A DNA stretch of 64,000 nucleotides from Pelagibacteraceae bacterium AG-337-G04. GTDB taxonomy: Bacteria; Pseudomonadota; Alphaproteobacteria; Pelagibacterales; Pelagibacteraceae. The notes under the pieces are model-generated. The model was not told the DNA's origin, made no database searches, and saw only the letters and a list, made by a program, of their open reading frames with translations. Every line of letters starts with the position of its first letter. Position 1 is the first letter of the stretch. Both the position numbers and the translations under genes were made by a program. The DNA lies in the NCBI GenBank assembly GCA_003282205.1, contig QBZW01000004.1:62001-126000 (forward strand). Reading direction: 5' to 3'. Of this stretch, positions 18,129 through 26,653 are shown in pieces.

Positions 18129-19157
18129 TTACTTCCAACCTGCAGCTGTCATTACTTCTAATGCATCTGCTTGTTTATCTCCATAGCTAGCAACACTTGT
18201 AGTTAGATCTTGTTTGAAATCTAAACCTAAGTTATTTACTACTAATGGATTTGGTGAAACACCTGAAATCATCGGGAACTCAAAAGTATTATTAGTGAAA
18301 TGTTCTTGAGCTTCTGGAGATAACAAATAATCTACAAGTGCAATTGCATTAGCTTTATTTGGAGCACCTTTAACAAGAGCAGCACAACTAATATTCATAT
18401 GTGTTCCTCTATCGTTTTGATTAGGGAAAAATGCTTTTACTTTTTTTGCAGCTGCTTGTTGTTCTGCACCTTTGTTGCCAGATAGCATCAAAGCTAAATA
18501 GTATGTGTTTGCAACTGCAATATCTGCTTCTCCTGCTGCAACTGCCATAATTTGAGCTCTGTCATTACCTTTTGGATCTCTCGCCATATTAGCTACAACA
18601 CCTTTTGCCCACTCTCCAGCAGCTTTTTTTCCATTATTTTTTACTAATGATGCTACTAAAGATTTGTTATAAATATTACTAGATGCTCTTATTGCAATTC
18701 TACCTTTCCATTTAGGATCAGCTAGACTTTCATAAGTTAATCCGGATAATTCTGCTCCACTTACTCTTTCTGGAGCATAATAAACTATTCTAGCTCTCTT
18801 AGCTACACCAACCCAGTGAGTTGTTCTAAAGCTTTTTGGAACTGAAGATTTAATTGTAGGTGAAACTAGTCCTGCTTGTGTCATTCCTTTTGCTTTAAAA
18901 GCACCACATCTTCCAGCATCAGCTGTAATATAAAGATCGGCTGCAGAATCAGCGCCTTCTTCGATCATTCTTTTTTCTAAAGCCCCAGATTTACCATTAA
19001 TTAAATTAACTTTTATTCCTGTCGCTTTTTCAAATTTACCATAAAGCTCTGCGTCAGCTTTATAGTGTCTAGCATTAAATATATTTACCTCATTAGCGAT
19101 AGCAAAAGTTGAAACGACTAAGGATAAAATTAATGCTGAAATAGATATTTTCTTCAT
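18129..19157 (-). CDS. fbpA: Iron(III) ABC transporter substrate-binding protein
   Basis: 342 residues with a signal peptide (MKKISISALILSLVVSTFA, cleaved before NEVNIF). The mature N-terminus VNIFNARHYKADAELYGKF matches the FbpA/FutA family pattern, including the iron-ligand His/Tyr region. The paired tyrosines in VANTYYLALML are the usual ferric-iron ligands near the C-terminal half. It is a periplasmic protein that captures Fe(III) for FbpBC. The promoter region carries a near-perfect Fur-type operator (19213-19231), indicating repression by iron. The ribosome-binding region is purine-rich (AGAGAGA). Confidence 0.92.
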   Translation of the reverse strand: MKKISISALILSLVVSTFAIANEVNIFNARHYKADAELYGKFEKATGIKVNLINGKSGALEKRMIEEGADSAADLYITADAGRCGAFKAKGMTQAGLVSPTIKSSVPKSFRTTHWVGVAKRARIVYYAPERVSGAELSGLTYESLADPKWKGRIAIRASSNIYNKSLVASLVKNNGKKAAGEWAKGVVANMARDPKGNDRAQIMAVAAGEADIAVANTYYLALMLSGNKGAEQQAAAKKVKAFFPNQNDRGTHMNISCAALVKGAPNKANAIALVDYLLSPEAQEHFTNNTFEFPMISGVSPNPLVVNNLGLDFKQDLTTSVASYGDKQADALEVMTAAGWK

Positions 19158-19212
19158 TATTTTCTCTCTCTATTGGTTATTTTTGTTTTTAATGATATTG
19201 AGAACTATTCGC

Positions 19213-19231
19213 ATTGATAATGATTATCAAT
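19213..19231. promoter_or_regulatory. Fur-type iron box upstream of fbpA
   Basis: ATTGATAATGATTATCAAT is a perfect 9-1-9 inverted repeat that closely follows the classical Fur consensus built from GATAAT units. It lies 56 bp upstream of the fbpA ATG, between fbpA and the stop of the LysR gene. A plausible minus-strand promoter (TTATCA, 17 bp, TATCAT) overlaps and follows it, so binding would block transcription when iron is replete. The regulator could be Fur or another Fur-family protein; the Fur-like half-sites favour Fur. Confidence 0.82.
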
Positions 19232-19271
19232 CTCAATAATGTCGCAGATATTTATACTAATTTTAGCGATT

Positions 19272-20162
19272 TTAAGACTTAAACTCTGAAATTTTACTAT
19301 AAAGAAAGTTTCTAAAGGTTGTAACTCTTGCCACATTTTTTAATGATTCTGGAAAAACAAAGTGAGCCTCTGTTATAGGACCTTCAACGCTAGGTAGAAC
19401 TTTAATAACATTTCTAGATAATGAAACTAAATAATCTGGCAGGGCCGCTAGGCCTACCCCACTTTCGACTGCTAAAAGTAAACCCATAACGCTATTTACT
19501 TTCATAACAGGTTTTCTTTTTTTATTATCTTTTATACCAAGTTTTAATGCCCAATCTGGGTTAAATACTGGTGATGGGGCTCCTCTACCAAATGATATGA
19601 AGTTATGCTTACTTAAATCATTGATTGTTTTGGGCATACCATATTTTTCAAGATACTTATTAGAGCCATATATATGGTAGTTTATATCCATTAGTTTTCT
19701 TTGAATATAATTAAGTTGTTTTGGTCTTCTCATAAAGATTCCAATATCGGCTTGTCTTGTACTTAAATCTAACTCTTTATCATCAAAAATTAATTCTATT
19801 TCTATTTCTGGATTTAATTGCATAAACTCTTGAATTCTTGGGGTAAGCCAGTGAGTCCCAAAACTTCTGACTGTTGTAATTGTTAGTTTTCCAGTTGGTT
19901 TGTGTTTTTGATCACCTAAAGTAGTTTCAACTTCTTTAAGCTTACTTATTACCTCATGAGCAGTTTTGTAAACATATTCTCCATTTTCAGTTAAAGTTAA
20001 ACCTCTAGCATGTCTTTCAAATAACTTTACTTTTAAATCTTCTTCCAAAGATTGAATTTGTCTACTTATTGCGGATTGGCTAAGATTTAGAATAACGGTA
20101 GCGCTAGTAAAACTACCAGCTTCAGCTACAGCATGAAAAATTTTTAATTTATCCCAATCCAT
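19272..20162 (-). CDS. LysR-family transcriptional regulator
   Basis: 296 residues. The N-terminal winged helix-turn-helix is clear: LKIFHAVAEAGSFTSAT, LSQSAISRQIQSLEEDL and LFERHARGLTLTENG (residues about 6-68). An effector-binding domain follows from about 90 to the end. The ATG shares a base with the stop of the AcuI-like gene, so it is cotranscribed with acuI and folE. Autoregulation or control of that operon is likely but no operator is identified. The effector is unknown; acrylate or a related carboxylate would fit its neighbour but is speculation. Confidence 0.9.
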   Translation of the reverse strand: MDWDKLKIFHAVAEAGSFTSATVILNLSQSAISRQIQSLEEDLKVKLFERHARGLTLTENGEYVYKTAHEVISKLKEVETTLGDQKHKPTGKLTITTVRSFGTHWLTPRIQEFMQLNPEIEIELIFDDKELDLSTRQADIGIFMRRPKQLNYIQRKLMDINYHIYGSNKYLEKYGMPKTINDLSKHNFISFGRGAPSPVFNPDWALKLGIKDNKKRKPVMKVNSVMGLLLAVESGVGLAALPDYLVSLSRNVIKVLPSVEGPITEAHFVFPESLKNVARVTTFRNFLYSKISEFKS

Positions 20163-21163
20163 TATTTATTTACATCAACTAATATTCTATTTTTTAATTT
20201 TCCCTCTATCATCTCAGGAAAAATATTTAACAGTTCATCTAAACCAACAGTTTTGATTGATTTTTCTAAAATATCAAAATCTATATATTTGGAAACTTCG
20301 CCCCAAACAAATTCTTTTCTTTTATTACTAATATTTACAGAGTCGATTCCCCATAATTTGACTGCTCTTAAAAAAAAAGGAACAACAGAAGTATTTAATT
20401 TGTTACTACTTGCATTCCCACAGACAGCTATAATTCCTTTTAATCTTGTTTGAGATATTGCATTTGCTAAAATATTTCCACCGACAGTATCTACAACACC
20501 ATCCCAAGTACCTTTTCCTATTAAACTAGCTTCACCTTCGAATTCTTTACGATTTATAACGTTTTTAGCGCCTAATTCCTTTAAATACTCTGCTTTATCT
20601 GGTTTACCTGTCAATGCAGTTACGTTGCAACCCATTTTTGACAATACCATCACAGCGACCATTCCAACGCCCCCAGTAGATCCAGTTACAAGAACGTCAT
20701 TAACTTTGCTTTGTAAAAATAACTCTTCTTTAGCTTTAACGGCATAGGCGCATAGCATTGCTGTTAAACCTGCAGTTCCCATCATCATCGCATGCTTGCT
20801 ATTTAAATTTGATGGTCTTTTTATTAAATGTTCTGCTTTTACTCTTGCGTATTGTGAAAATCCACCATGAAATAATTCGCCTACTCTACAACCGGTCAGT
20901 ATAACTTCATCTCCAACTTTAAATTCATCTGATTTACTCTCACTAACTGATCCAGAAAAGTCGATACCTGGAATTCTTGGAAACTCTTTAACTAACTTTG
21001 CACCATTTTTTAAAATCAAAGCATCTTTATAATTTAAATCAGAGTAATCAACTTTTACTAAAACATCACCGTCTTTTAAAAAATTAATATTTAGGTCACT
21101 TATAGTTCTAGTGAACTTTTCTCCCTCTTGGTTAATAACCAAGGCTTTAAAAGTATCAGACAT
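20162..21163 (-). CDS. acuI: Acryloyl-CoA reductase (AcuI/YhdH family), MDR oxidoreductase
   Basis: 333 residues of the zinc-independent medium-chain reductase branch. Visible features are YSDLNYKDALILKNG (about 40-54), RIPGIDFSGSV, the nucleotide-binding TGSTGGVGMVAVMVLSKMG (about 160-178), and ALTGKPDKAEYLKELGA, all characteristic of YhdH/AcuI. AcuI reduces acryloyl-CoA to propionyl-CoA with NADPH, detoxifying acrylate produced from DMSP. A DddP-type DMSP lyase gene is about 11 kb away in this window, which supports the role. It is preceded by folE (14-bp gap) and overlaps lysR. Confidence 0.8.
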   Translation of the reverse strand: MSDTFKALVINQEGEKFTRTISDLNINFLKDGDVLVKVDYSDLNYKDALILKNGAKLVKEFPRIPGIDFSGSVSESKSDEFKVGDEVILTGCRVGELFHGGFSQYARVKAEHLIKRPSNLNSKHAMMMGTAGLTAMLCAYAVKAKEELFLQSKVNDVLVTGSTGGVGMVAVMVLSKMGCNVTALTGKPDKAEYLKELGAKNVINRKEFEGEASLIGKGTWDGVVDTVGGNILANAISQTRLKGIIAVCGNASSNKLNTSVVPFFLRAVKLWGIDSVNISNKRKEFVWGEVSKYIDFDILEKSIKTVGLDELLNIFPEMIEGKLKNRILVDVNK

Positions 21164-21177
21164 TTCTTAATTAAACT

Positions 21178-21780
21178 CTATTTTGCTATAAATCTCAAAT
21201 ATCTATTTTGATAGCTAAGATCGTCTTTGAATTGACCTAAATAAAAATTAGTAACAGTTGTTGCTTGTTCTTTTTTTATACCACGCATAGTCATACACTG
21301 GTGAGTTGAGTCAATCGTTACAGCAACACCTTTTGCATCTAAAGACTCCATTAATGTATTAGCGATTTGAACTGTTAATCTTTCCTGTGTTTGTAGTCTT
21401 TTTGAAAAGACCTCCACAACTCTTGCAATTTTACTTAATCCAACAACTCTCTCATTAGGAATATAAGCAACATGTGCAATCCCAATAATAGGTGCCATAT
21501 GGTGTTCGCAGTGACTTTGAACAGAAATATTTTTTTGAACAACCATATCGCTGTAGCCTTCAACATCTCCAAAAGTTTTACTTAAAATTTCCTTTGGATT
21601 CTCTTTGTAACCTTTAAAATATTCTTTGAATGCTTTTGTTACTCTCTTTGGAGTTTCTAACAATCCTTCTCTTGATGGATCCTCACCTAACCATTTTAAA
21701 ATTTTAACAAAAGCTTCTCGTGCTTCCTCATCAGTAACAATTTCTGTATTTTTGTTATTTTCGTTTTTTACTAATTTCAT
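21178..21780 (-). CDS. folE: GTP cyclohydrolase I
   Basis: 200 residues, normal length for FolE. The zinc/catalytic region reads SHCEHHMAPIIGIAHVAYIP, followed by GLSKIARVVEVFSKRLQTQE and the C-terminal DSTHQCMTMRGI with the second zinc-ligand cysteine. It catalyses the first step of folate synthesis, GTP to 7,8-dihydroneopterin triphosphate, and so supplies the tetrahydrofolate needed by the many GcvT-type enzymes in this window. It starts the minus-strand operon folE-acuI-lysR and diverges from hisI across an 80-bp gap. Confidence 0.95.
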   Translation of the reverse strand: MKLVKNENNKNTEIVTDEEAREAFVKILKWLGEDPSREGLLETPKRVTKAFKEYFKGYKENPKEILSKTFGDVEGYSDMVVQKNISVQSHCEHHMAPIIGIAHVAYIPNERVVGLSKIARVVEVFSKRLQTQERLTVQIANTLMESLDAKGVAVTIDSTHQCMTMRGIKKEQATTVTNFYLGQFKDDLSYQNRYLRFIAK

Positions 21781-21860
21781 GGAGAGTTTTTATATATATA
21801 AATCATCAAATTTAAAATATTTAATATATTCAGTAATATGTTAGATAATGCACTTTATAT

Positions 21861-22328
21861 ATGTTTAAAAAAAGAGAAAATGTCGCTGATATAGAGGAAG
21901 GCAAAATATTATCACCAAAATTTGACAATGATGGTTTAATTCCAGTAGTTACCACATGCTCAGAAACTAAAGAAATTCTTATGCATGGCTATATGAACGT
22001 TGAGGCATTAAAACTAACAATAGAAACTAAAGAAGCTCACTACTGGAGCAGATCTAGAAAAGAAATATGGCACAAAGGAAAAACAAGTGGCTTTACACAA
22101 AAAGTAAAAGAAATCAGAATTGATGATGACCAAGACTCAGTTTGGATTACTGTAGACATTGGTGATGGAGCGAGTTGCCATGTTGGTTACAGATCTTGTT
22201 TTTATAGATCAGTGCCCATGGGTAAAATTGAAAATGGAAGAAAAATCGAGATGAAATTTGAAGAAGATAAGAAAAAATTTGACCCAGAAATTGTTTATAA
22301 AGGACAACCAAATCCAACCAAAATATAA
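21861..22328 (+). CDS. hisI: Phosphoribosyl-AMP cyclohydrolase
   Basis: 155 residues. Signature segments are VTTCSETKEILMHGYMNVEAL, HYWSRSRKEIWHKGKTSG and the zinc-binding GASCHVGYRSCFYR. The enzyme opens the purine ring of phosphoribosyl-AMP in histidine biosynthesis. The C-terminal extension beyond the catalytic core is longer than in minimal HisI, and there is no fused HisE domain. It is the first gene of a short plus-strand operon with a 2OG-oxygenase-like gene and a DUF2237 gene, and lies away from other his genes. Confidence 0.93.
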   Translation: MFKKRENVADIEEGKILSPKFDNDGLIPVVTTCSETKEILMHGYMNVEALKLTIETKEAHYWSRSRKEIWHKGKTSGFTQKVKEIRIDDDQDSVWITVDIGDGASCHVGYRSCFYRSVPMGKIENGRKIEMKFEEDKKKFDPEIVYKGQPNPTKI

Positions 22329-22333
22329 ATTAT

Positions 22334-22945
22334 ATGAAATTTTTAAGTCCTTTTGGACCAAGAATTGCTATTGTAAAGATTCCATTAAGTCTTTTAGAAA
22401 AAATAAACCATGAAGTAGAAAGTATAATCCTAGATAAAAAAAAATCAATTTCATATGATTATTCTAAAAAGCTAGTTGGTCAAGTTCAGCAAGAAATTGA
22501 ATTAAAAAACAAGTTCATAAAAAAAAATTTAAAAAATTTTATATCAAAATCTATAAATCAATACTTAAAAAAAAATCTTAATAAAAAATCAAAAAATATT
22601 AAAATTAAAAACTTATGGGTTGTTAGACAATTTAAAAATGAATATAACCCTGTGCATTTTCATGATGGTGACGTATCTGGAGTAGGTTATCTTAAAATTC
22701 CAAGTAATTTGACTAAAAGTAATAAAAAAATTAAAACTAATGGTACAATTGACTTCATCTATGGATCTAAATCATTTCTTAGTGATAGTATTTTCAATCA
22801 TAAACCAAAAGTCGGAGATCTAATTCTTTTTCCAAATTATTTAATGCATACCGCTTATCCATTTAAATCAAAAGGAGAAAGAAGATCATTTTCATTCAAC
22901 ATTGAAATTGATAAAAAATTAACAGGAATATTGCATGTCAAATAA
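22334..22945 (+). CDS. Putative 2-oxoglutarate/Fe(II) oxygenase
   Basis: 203 residues, Lys-rich N-terminal half. The C-terminal half looks like a double-stranded beta-helix oxygenase of the TIGR02466-like group: YNPVHFHDGDVSGVGYL holds the first His/Asp ligands, and LFPNYLMHTAYPF plus ERRSFSFNIEI supply the second His and the 2-oxoglutarate Arg. It follows hisI by 5 bp and overlaps the DUF2237 gene by 11 bp. Substrate unknown; several relatives act on proteins. I see no signal peptide. Confidence 0.7.
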   Translation: MKFLSPFGPRIAIVKIPLSLLEKINHEVESIILDKKKSISYDYSKKLVGQVQQEIELKNKFIKKNLKNFISKSINQYLKKNLNKKSKNIKIKNLWVVRQFKNEYNPVHFHDGDVSGVGYLKIPSNLTKSNKKIKTNGTIDFIYGSKSFLSDSIFNHKPKVGDLILFPNYLMHTAYPFKSKGERRSFSFNIEIDKKLTGILHVK

Positions 22946-23309
22946 TCAGAAAAATGTTCTAGGTGAAGATTTAGAAGAATGTTCAAAAAACCCACTTACT
23001 GGATGGTTTAGAGACGGCTGTTGTAACACAGATGAAAACGACAGAGGTTTACACACAGTTTGTGTAAAAGTTAATGATGGATTTTTAGAATGGTGTAAAG
23101 ATGCTGGTAACGATTTAATAACTCCTCACCCAGAATTCGGTTTTCCAGGGCTAGTAGATGGGGATAACTGGTGTGTATGCGCCAGTTGGGTTGCAAGAGC
23201 CTTAGAAGCAGGTGTTGGATGTTCAATATATTTGAAAAAAACTCATGTTAATACTCTAAAGTTAGTGCCAATTGAAACTTTAAAAAAATATGCAATAGAT
23301 CTTTCTTAA
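22935..23309 (+). CDS. DUF2237 family protein
   Basis: 124 residues, matching the full length of this domain family. Conserved features are KNVLGEDLEECSKNPLTGW, FRDGCCNTDENDRGLHTVC, and GDNWCVCASWVARALEAG, including several conserved cysteines. The function of DUF2237 is unknown. It is the last gene of the hisI operon and ends one base before the convergent ETF-QO gene, leaving no room for a terminator between them. Confidence 0.88.
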   Translation: MSNNQKNVLGEDLEECSKNPLTGWFRDGCCNTDENDRGLHTVCVKVNDGFLEWCKDAGNDLITPHPEFGFPGLVDGDNWCVCASWVARALEAGVGCSIYLKKTHVNTLKLVPIETLKKYAIDLS

Positions 23310-24929
23310 CTACATATTTCCGTATTTAGGTCCTCCCCCACCTTCTGGCGTGACCCACGTAATATTTTGTGATGGCTCTTTTATATCGCAAGTTTTACAA
23401 TGAATACAATTTTGAGAATTAATCACAAATTTCTCAACATCATTTTCTTTTTGAATTTCATAAACTCCAACTGGACAGTATCTTTGCGCAGGCTCATCGT
23501 ATTTACCTAAAGTATATTTTATTGGTAAATCTTTATCTTTAAGTTGAAGATGTACTGGTTGATTTTCAGTATGGTTAGTTCCTGTTAGATAAACTGAACT
23601 TGTTTTGTCAAATGTAATAACATTATCTGGTTTTGGATAATCTATTTTTGGCATTTCACTTGCTGGTTTTAAAGTTTCGTGATCAGCATGTTTATGTCTA
23701 AGTGTAAATGGCAATCTTCCTTTAAATAAAATTTGATCAATCCCTGTAAATATTATTCCAAGAATTAAACCCCAGCTAAAGCTAGGTTTAACATTTCTAG
23801 CCTCATATAACTCATTATAAACCCAACTTTTTTTAAATTTTTCCTCATAAATAGATAATTCATTACTTGAATTAATATGATCAATAATAGTTTCCGCTGC
23901 AATCATTCCACTTTTCATTGCAGTATGTGATCCTTTAATTTTCGGCATGTTTAACGTCCCTGCATCACAGCCAACTAATAATGCGCCTGGCATGAACATT
24001 TTAGGTAAACTCTGAAAACCTCCCTCTATAAGTGCTCTCGCTCCATATGATATTCTTTTACCACCTTCTAATATTGATCTAATCGAAGGATGAGTTTTAA
24101 ATTTTTGAAACTCATCAAATGGTGAAAGATGAGGATTTTTATAATCTAGACCGATGACATATCCTAAGAATATTTGTTTATTTTCAGCATGATAAATAAA
24201 ACTTCCACCGTAGGTACTATTATCTAAAGGCCAGCCTGCCGTATGCATCACTAAGCCTTCCTCGTGATTTTCATCTTTTAATTCCCAAATTTCTTTAAAT
24301 CCAATTCCGTATTGTTGTGGATCTTTTCCTTTATCTAAATTAAATTTTTTAATTAATTCTTTTCCTAAGTGTCCCCTACATCCTTCAGCAAAAACTGTAA
24401 CTTTCGCGTGAAGTTCCATGCCTGGTTCATAACTATCTTTTTTATTTCCTTCTTTATCTAAACCCATATCTTGAGTTGCTACACCCTTAACAGAACCGTC
24501 TTTATTATATAAAACTTCACTTGCCGGAAAACCTGGGAATATTTCAATTCCAAGTTTCTCAGCCTGTTCTGCTAACCATCTACATAAATTGGCAAGACTA
24601 ATAATATAATTATTATGATTTTGTTGCACTTTAGGTAATAACCAAGTTGGCCAACTAATTTTTTTTGTCTTACCTAGAAATAGAAACTTTTCTTTATTAA
24701 CTTTTGTTTTAATTGGTGGATTAAGATCTTTCCAATTTGGCAATAGTTCATCTAGGGCTCGTGTTTCAAACACGTTCCCGGACAAAATATGTGCACCTAT
24801 TTCAGATGCTTTTTCTAAAAGGCAGACATTTATATCTGGATTTAACTGCTTTAATTTTATTGCAGTTGAAAGTCCCGATGGTCCGCCTCCTACGATTACA
24901 ACATCGTATTCCATCACTTCTCTGGACAT
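23310..24929 (-). CDS. Electron-transfer flavoprotein:ubiquinone oxidoreductase
   Basis: 539 residues. The N-terminal FAD fingerprint is VVIVGGGPSGLSTAIKL. The middle part carries MPGALLVGCDAGTLNMPKIKGSHTAMKSG (shown here only as its two halves: GALLVGCDAGTLNMPKIKG and SHTAMKSGMIAAE). The C-terminal 4Fe-4S region has YCPVGVYE and NCIHCKTCDIKEP. The enzyme passes electrons from reduced ETF to ubiquinone in the inner membrane. It closes the 17-kb block that starts with bhmt and directly follows etfA, giving the dimethylglycine dehydrogenases a complete route to the respiratory chain. Confidence 0.95.
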   Translation of the reverse strand: MSREVMEYDVVIVGGGPSGLSTAIKLKQLNPDINVCLLEKASEIGAHILSGNVFETRALDELLPNWKDLNPPIKTKVNKEKFLFLGKTKKISWPTWLLPKVQQNHNNYIISLANLCRWLAEQAEKLGIEIFPGFPASEVLYNKDGSVKGVATQDMGLDKEGNKKDSYEPGMELHAKVTVFAEGCRGHLGKELIKKFNLDKGKDPQQYGIGFKEIWELKDENHEEGLVMHTAGWPLDNSTYGGSFIYHAENKQIFLGYVIGLDYKNPHLSPFDEFQKFKTHPSIRSILEGGKRISYGARALIEGGFQSLPKMFMPGALLVGCDAGTLNMPKIKGSHTAMKSGMIAAETIIDHINSSNELSIYEEKFKKSWVYNELYEARNVKPSFSWGLILGIIFTGIDQILFKGRLPFTLRHKHADHETLKPASEMPKIDYPKPDNVITFDKTSSVYLTGTNHTENQPVHLQLKDKDLPIKYTLGKYDEPAQRYCPVGVYEIQKENDVEKFVINSQNCIHCKTCDIKEPSQNITWVTPEGGGGPKYGNM

Positions 24930-24950
24930 GCTAATTTCTTACAATATTTG

Positions 24951-25904
24951 TTATTTTTGTATAGTGTTTAATTTGTTCAGTTCCTCTAAGAATTGAGGAA
25001 GTGCTTCGAATAAATCAGCTTCCAAGCCATAATCTGCGACACTAAAAATAGGTGCTTCACCATCTTTATTTATAGCAACAATCACTTTGCTTTCTTTCAT
25101 TCCTGCTAAATGTTGAATGGCTCCAGAAATTCCAACTGCTATATATAGATCAGGAACAACAACTTTTCCTGTTTGTCCCACTTGATGTTCGTTTGTAATA
25201 TATCCAGCATCAACTGCAGCTCTTGAAGCTCCAATAGCAGCATTTAATTTATCTGCTACATCAGTTATTAGTTTGAAATTTTCTCCACTTTGTAAGCCTC
25301 TGCCACCAGATATTACTATTCTGGCTGTGCCTAATTCAGGTCTATCTGATTTAATTTCTTCTCTATTTATAAATTTCGTATTTTCAGTCTGATCTGCTGC
25401 ATCGATTTTTTCTATTTCAGCAGATCCACCAGTTGTTTCAGCTGCTTCAAATGATGTTGGTCTAATGGTAACACATTTTTTTTCATCTTTGCTTTTAACT
25501 GTAGCAAATGCATTTCCAGCATAAATTGGTCTTAAAAAAGTATCAGGAGATATAACTTTTATAATATCGCTTACTTGTGAAATATCCAATAATGCTGCTA
25601 CTCTTGGCATAAGGTTTTTTCCAAAAGTATTTGCTGAGCAAATAATATGTGAATATTTATCAGCGTGTTTTAAAATTACAGTAGTATAATTCTCAGCAAT
25701 ATAATTTTCATAAATTTCATGATCTATATGCAGAACTTTTTTTACTAAAGGAACTTCAGATAAAGATTTTGCAACATTATCTGCCTTACTTCCAATTAAC
25801 ATTACATGAAGATCTTGATCAATTTGTGATGCAGCTGTAATTGCATTTAAAGTAAATGATTTTACCTCTTTGTTATTATGCTCTGCTATTAATAAAACTG
25901 ACAT
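24951..25904 (-). CDS. etfA: Electron transfer flavoprotein alpha subunit
   Basis: 317 residues. The C-terminal FAD domain is textbook: ISGGRGLQSGENFKLI, GASRAAVDAGYI, QVGQTGKVVVPDLYIAVGI, SGAIQHLAGMKES and INKDGEAPIFSVADYG. It binds FAD and, with EtfB, accepts electrons from flavin dehydrogenases such as dimethylglycine and sarcosine dehydrogenase. Its ATG shares a base with the etfB stop. ETF-QO follows 21 bp downstream. Confidence 0.96.
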   Translation of the reverse strand: MSVLLIAEHNNKEVKSFTLNAITAASQIDQDLHVMLIGSKADNVAKSLSEVPLVKKVLHIDHEIYENYIAENYTTVILKHADKYSHIICSANTFGKNLMPRVAALLDISQVSDIIKVISPDTFLRPIYAGNAFATVKSKDEKKCVTIRPTSFEAAETTGGSAEIEKIDAADQTENTKFINREEIKSDRPELGTARIVISGGRGLQSGENFKLITDVADKLNAAIGASRAAVDAGYITNEHQVGQTGKVVVPDLYIAVGISGAIQHLAGMKESKVIVAINKDGEAPIFSVADYGLEADLFEALPQFLEELNKLNTIQK

Positions 25905-26653
25905 TAAATTACCTTAGCCTCATTTTTTAATTTTTGTACTAATTCTTCAACACTTGCAACTTTTACACCCGCTTTTCTTTTAGGTGGTTCTTCTATTTTA
26001 ATATGTTCTATTCTGGGGCTTGTATCAACTCCTAGATCTGACGCATTAATCTGTTCAATAGGTTTTTTCTTAGCCTTCATAATATTTGGAAGGGACGCAT
26101 ATCTTGGCTCATTTAATCTTAAATCACACGTAACAATAGCTGGTGTATTAACTTCTATAGTTTCCAGACCTTCATCTACCTCTCTAGTAACTTGTAATGA
26201 TTTATCGTTTACATCAATTTTTGAAGCAAAAGTTGCTTGTGGCCAATTTAAATGCGCCGCTAACATTTGACCTGTTTGATTGCAGTCATCATCAATTGCT
26301 TGTTTGCCCATAAATACTAAATCTGGATTTTCTTTTTCAACAATTTTTTTTAATATTTTAGATACAGCAAGAGGTTCGATGATACCATCAACCTTTACAT
26401 GAATTCCTCTATCCGCTCCTACTGCTAAAGCTTTTCTAACTGTCTCTTGAGCTTTCTCTTCACCAACAGTAACTGCTATTATTTCTGTTGCTTTACCTGA
26501 CTCTTTTATTTTTACAGCTTCCTCAATAGCATTGTCATCTGGTGGGTTCGTTGACATTTTTACGTTATCAGTAACTACCCCACTACCATCTCCTTTAACT
26601 CTAATCTGAACGTTATAATCAATAACTCTTTTTACAGCGACTAAAATTTTCAT
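25904..26653 (-). CDS. etfB: Electron transfer flavoprotein beta subunit
   Basis: 249 residues, standard. It begins [19 protein letters not shown] and carries the ETF-beta signature [14 protein letters not shown] with [19 protein letters not shown], plus the AMP-binding region [15 protein letters not shown]. It forms the ETF heterodimer with EtfA. The gene overlaps the stop of the dimethylglycine dehydrogenase paralogue upstream by one base, so dehydrogenase, EtfB and EtfA are translationally coupled. Confidence 0.96.
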   Translation of the reverse strand: MKILVAVKRVIDYNVQIRVKGDGSGVVTDNVKMSTNPPDDNAIEEAVKIKESGKATEIIAVTVGEEKAQETVRKALAVGADRGIHVKVDGIIEPLAVSKILKKIVEKENPDLVFMGKQAIDDDCNQTGQMLAAHLNWPQATFASKIDVNDKSLQVTREVDEGLETIEVNTPAIVTCDLRLNEPRYASLPNIMKAKKKPIEQINASDLGVDTSPRIEHIKIEEPPKRKAGVKVASVEELVQKLKNEAKVI

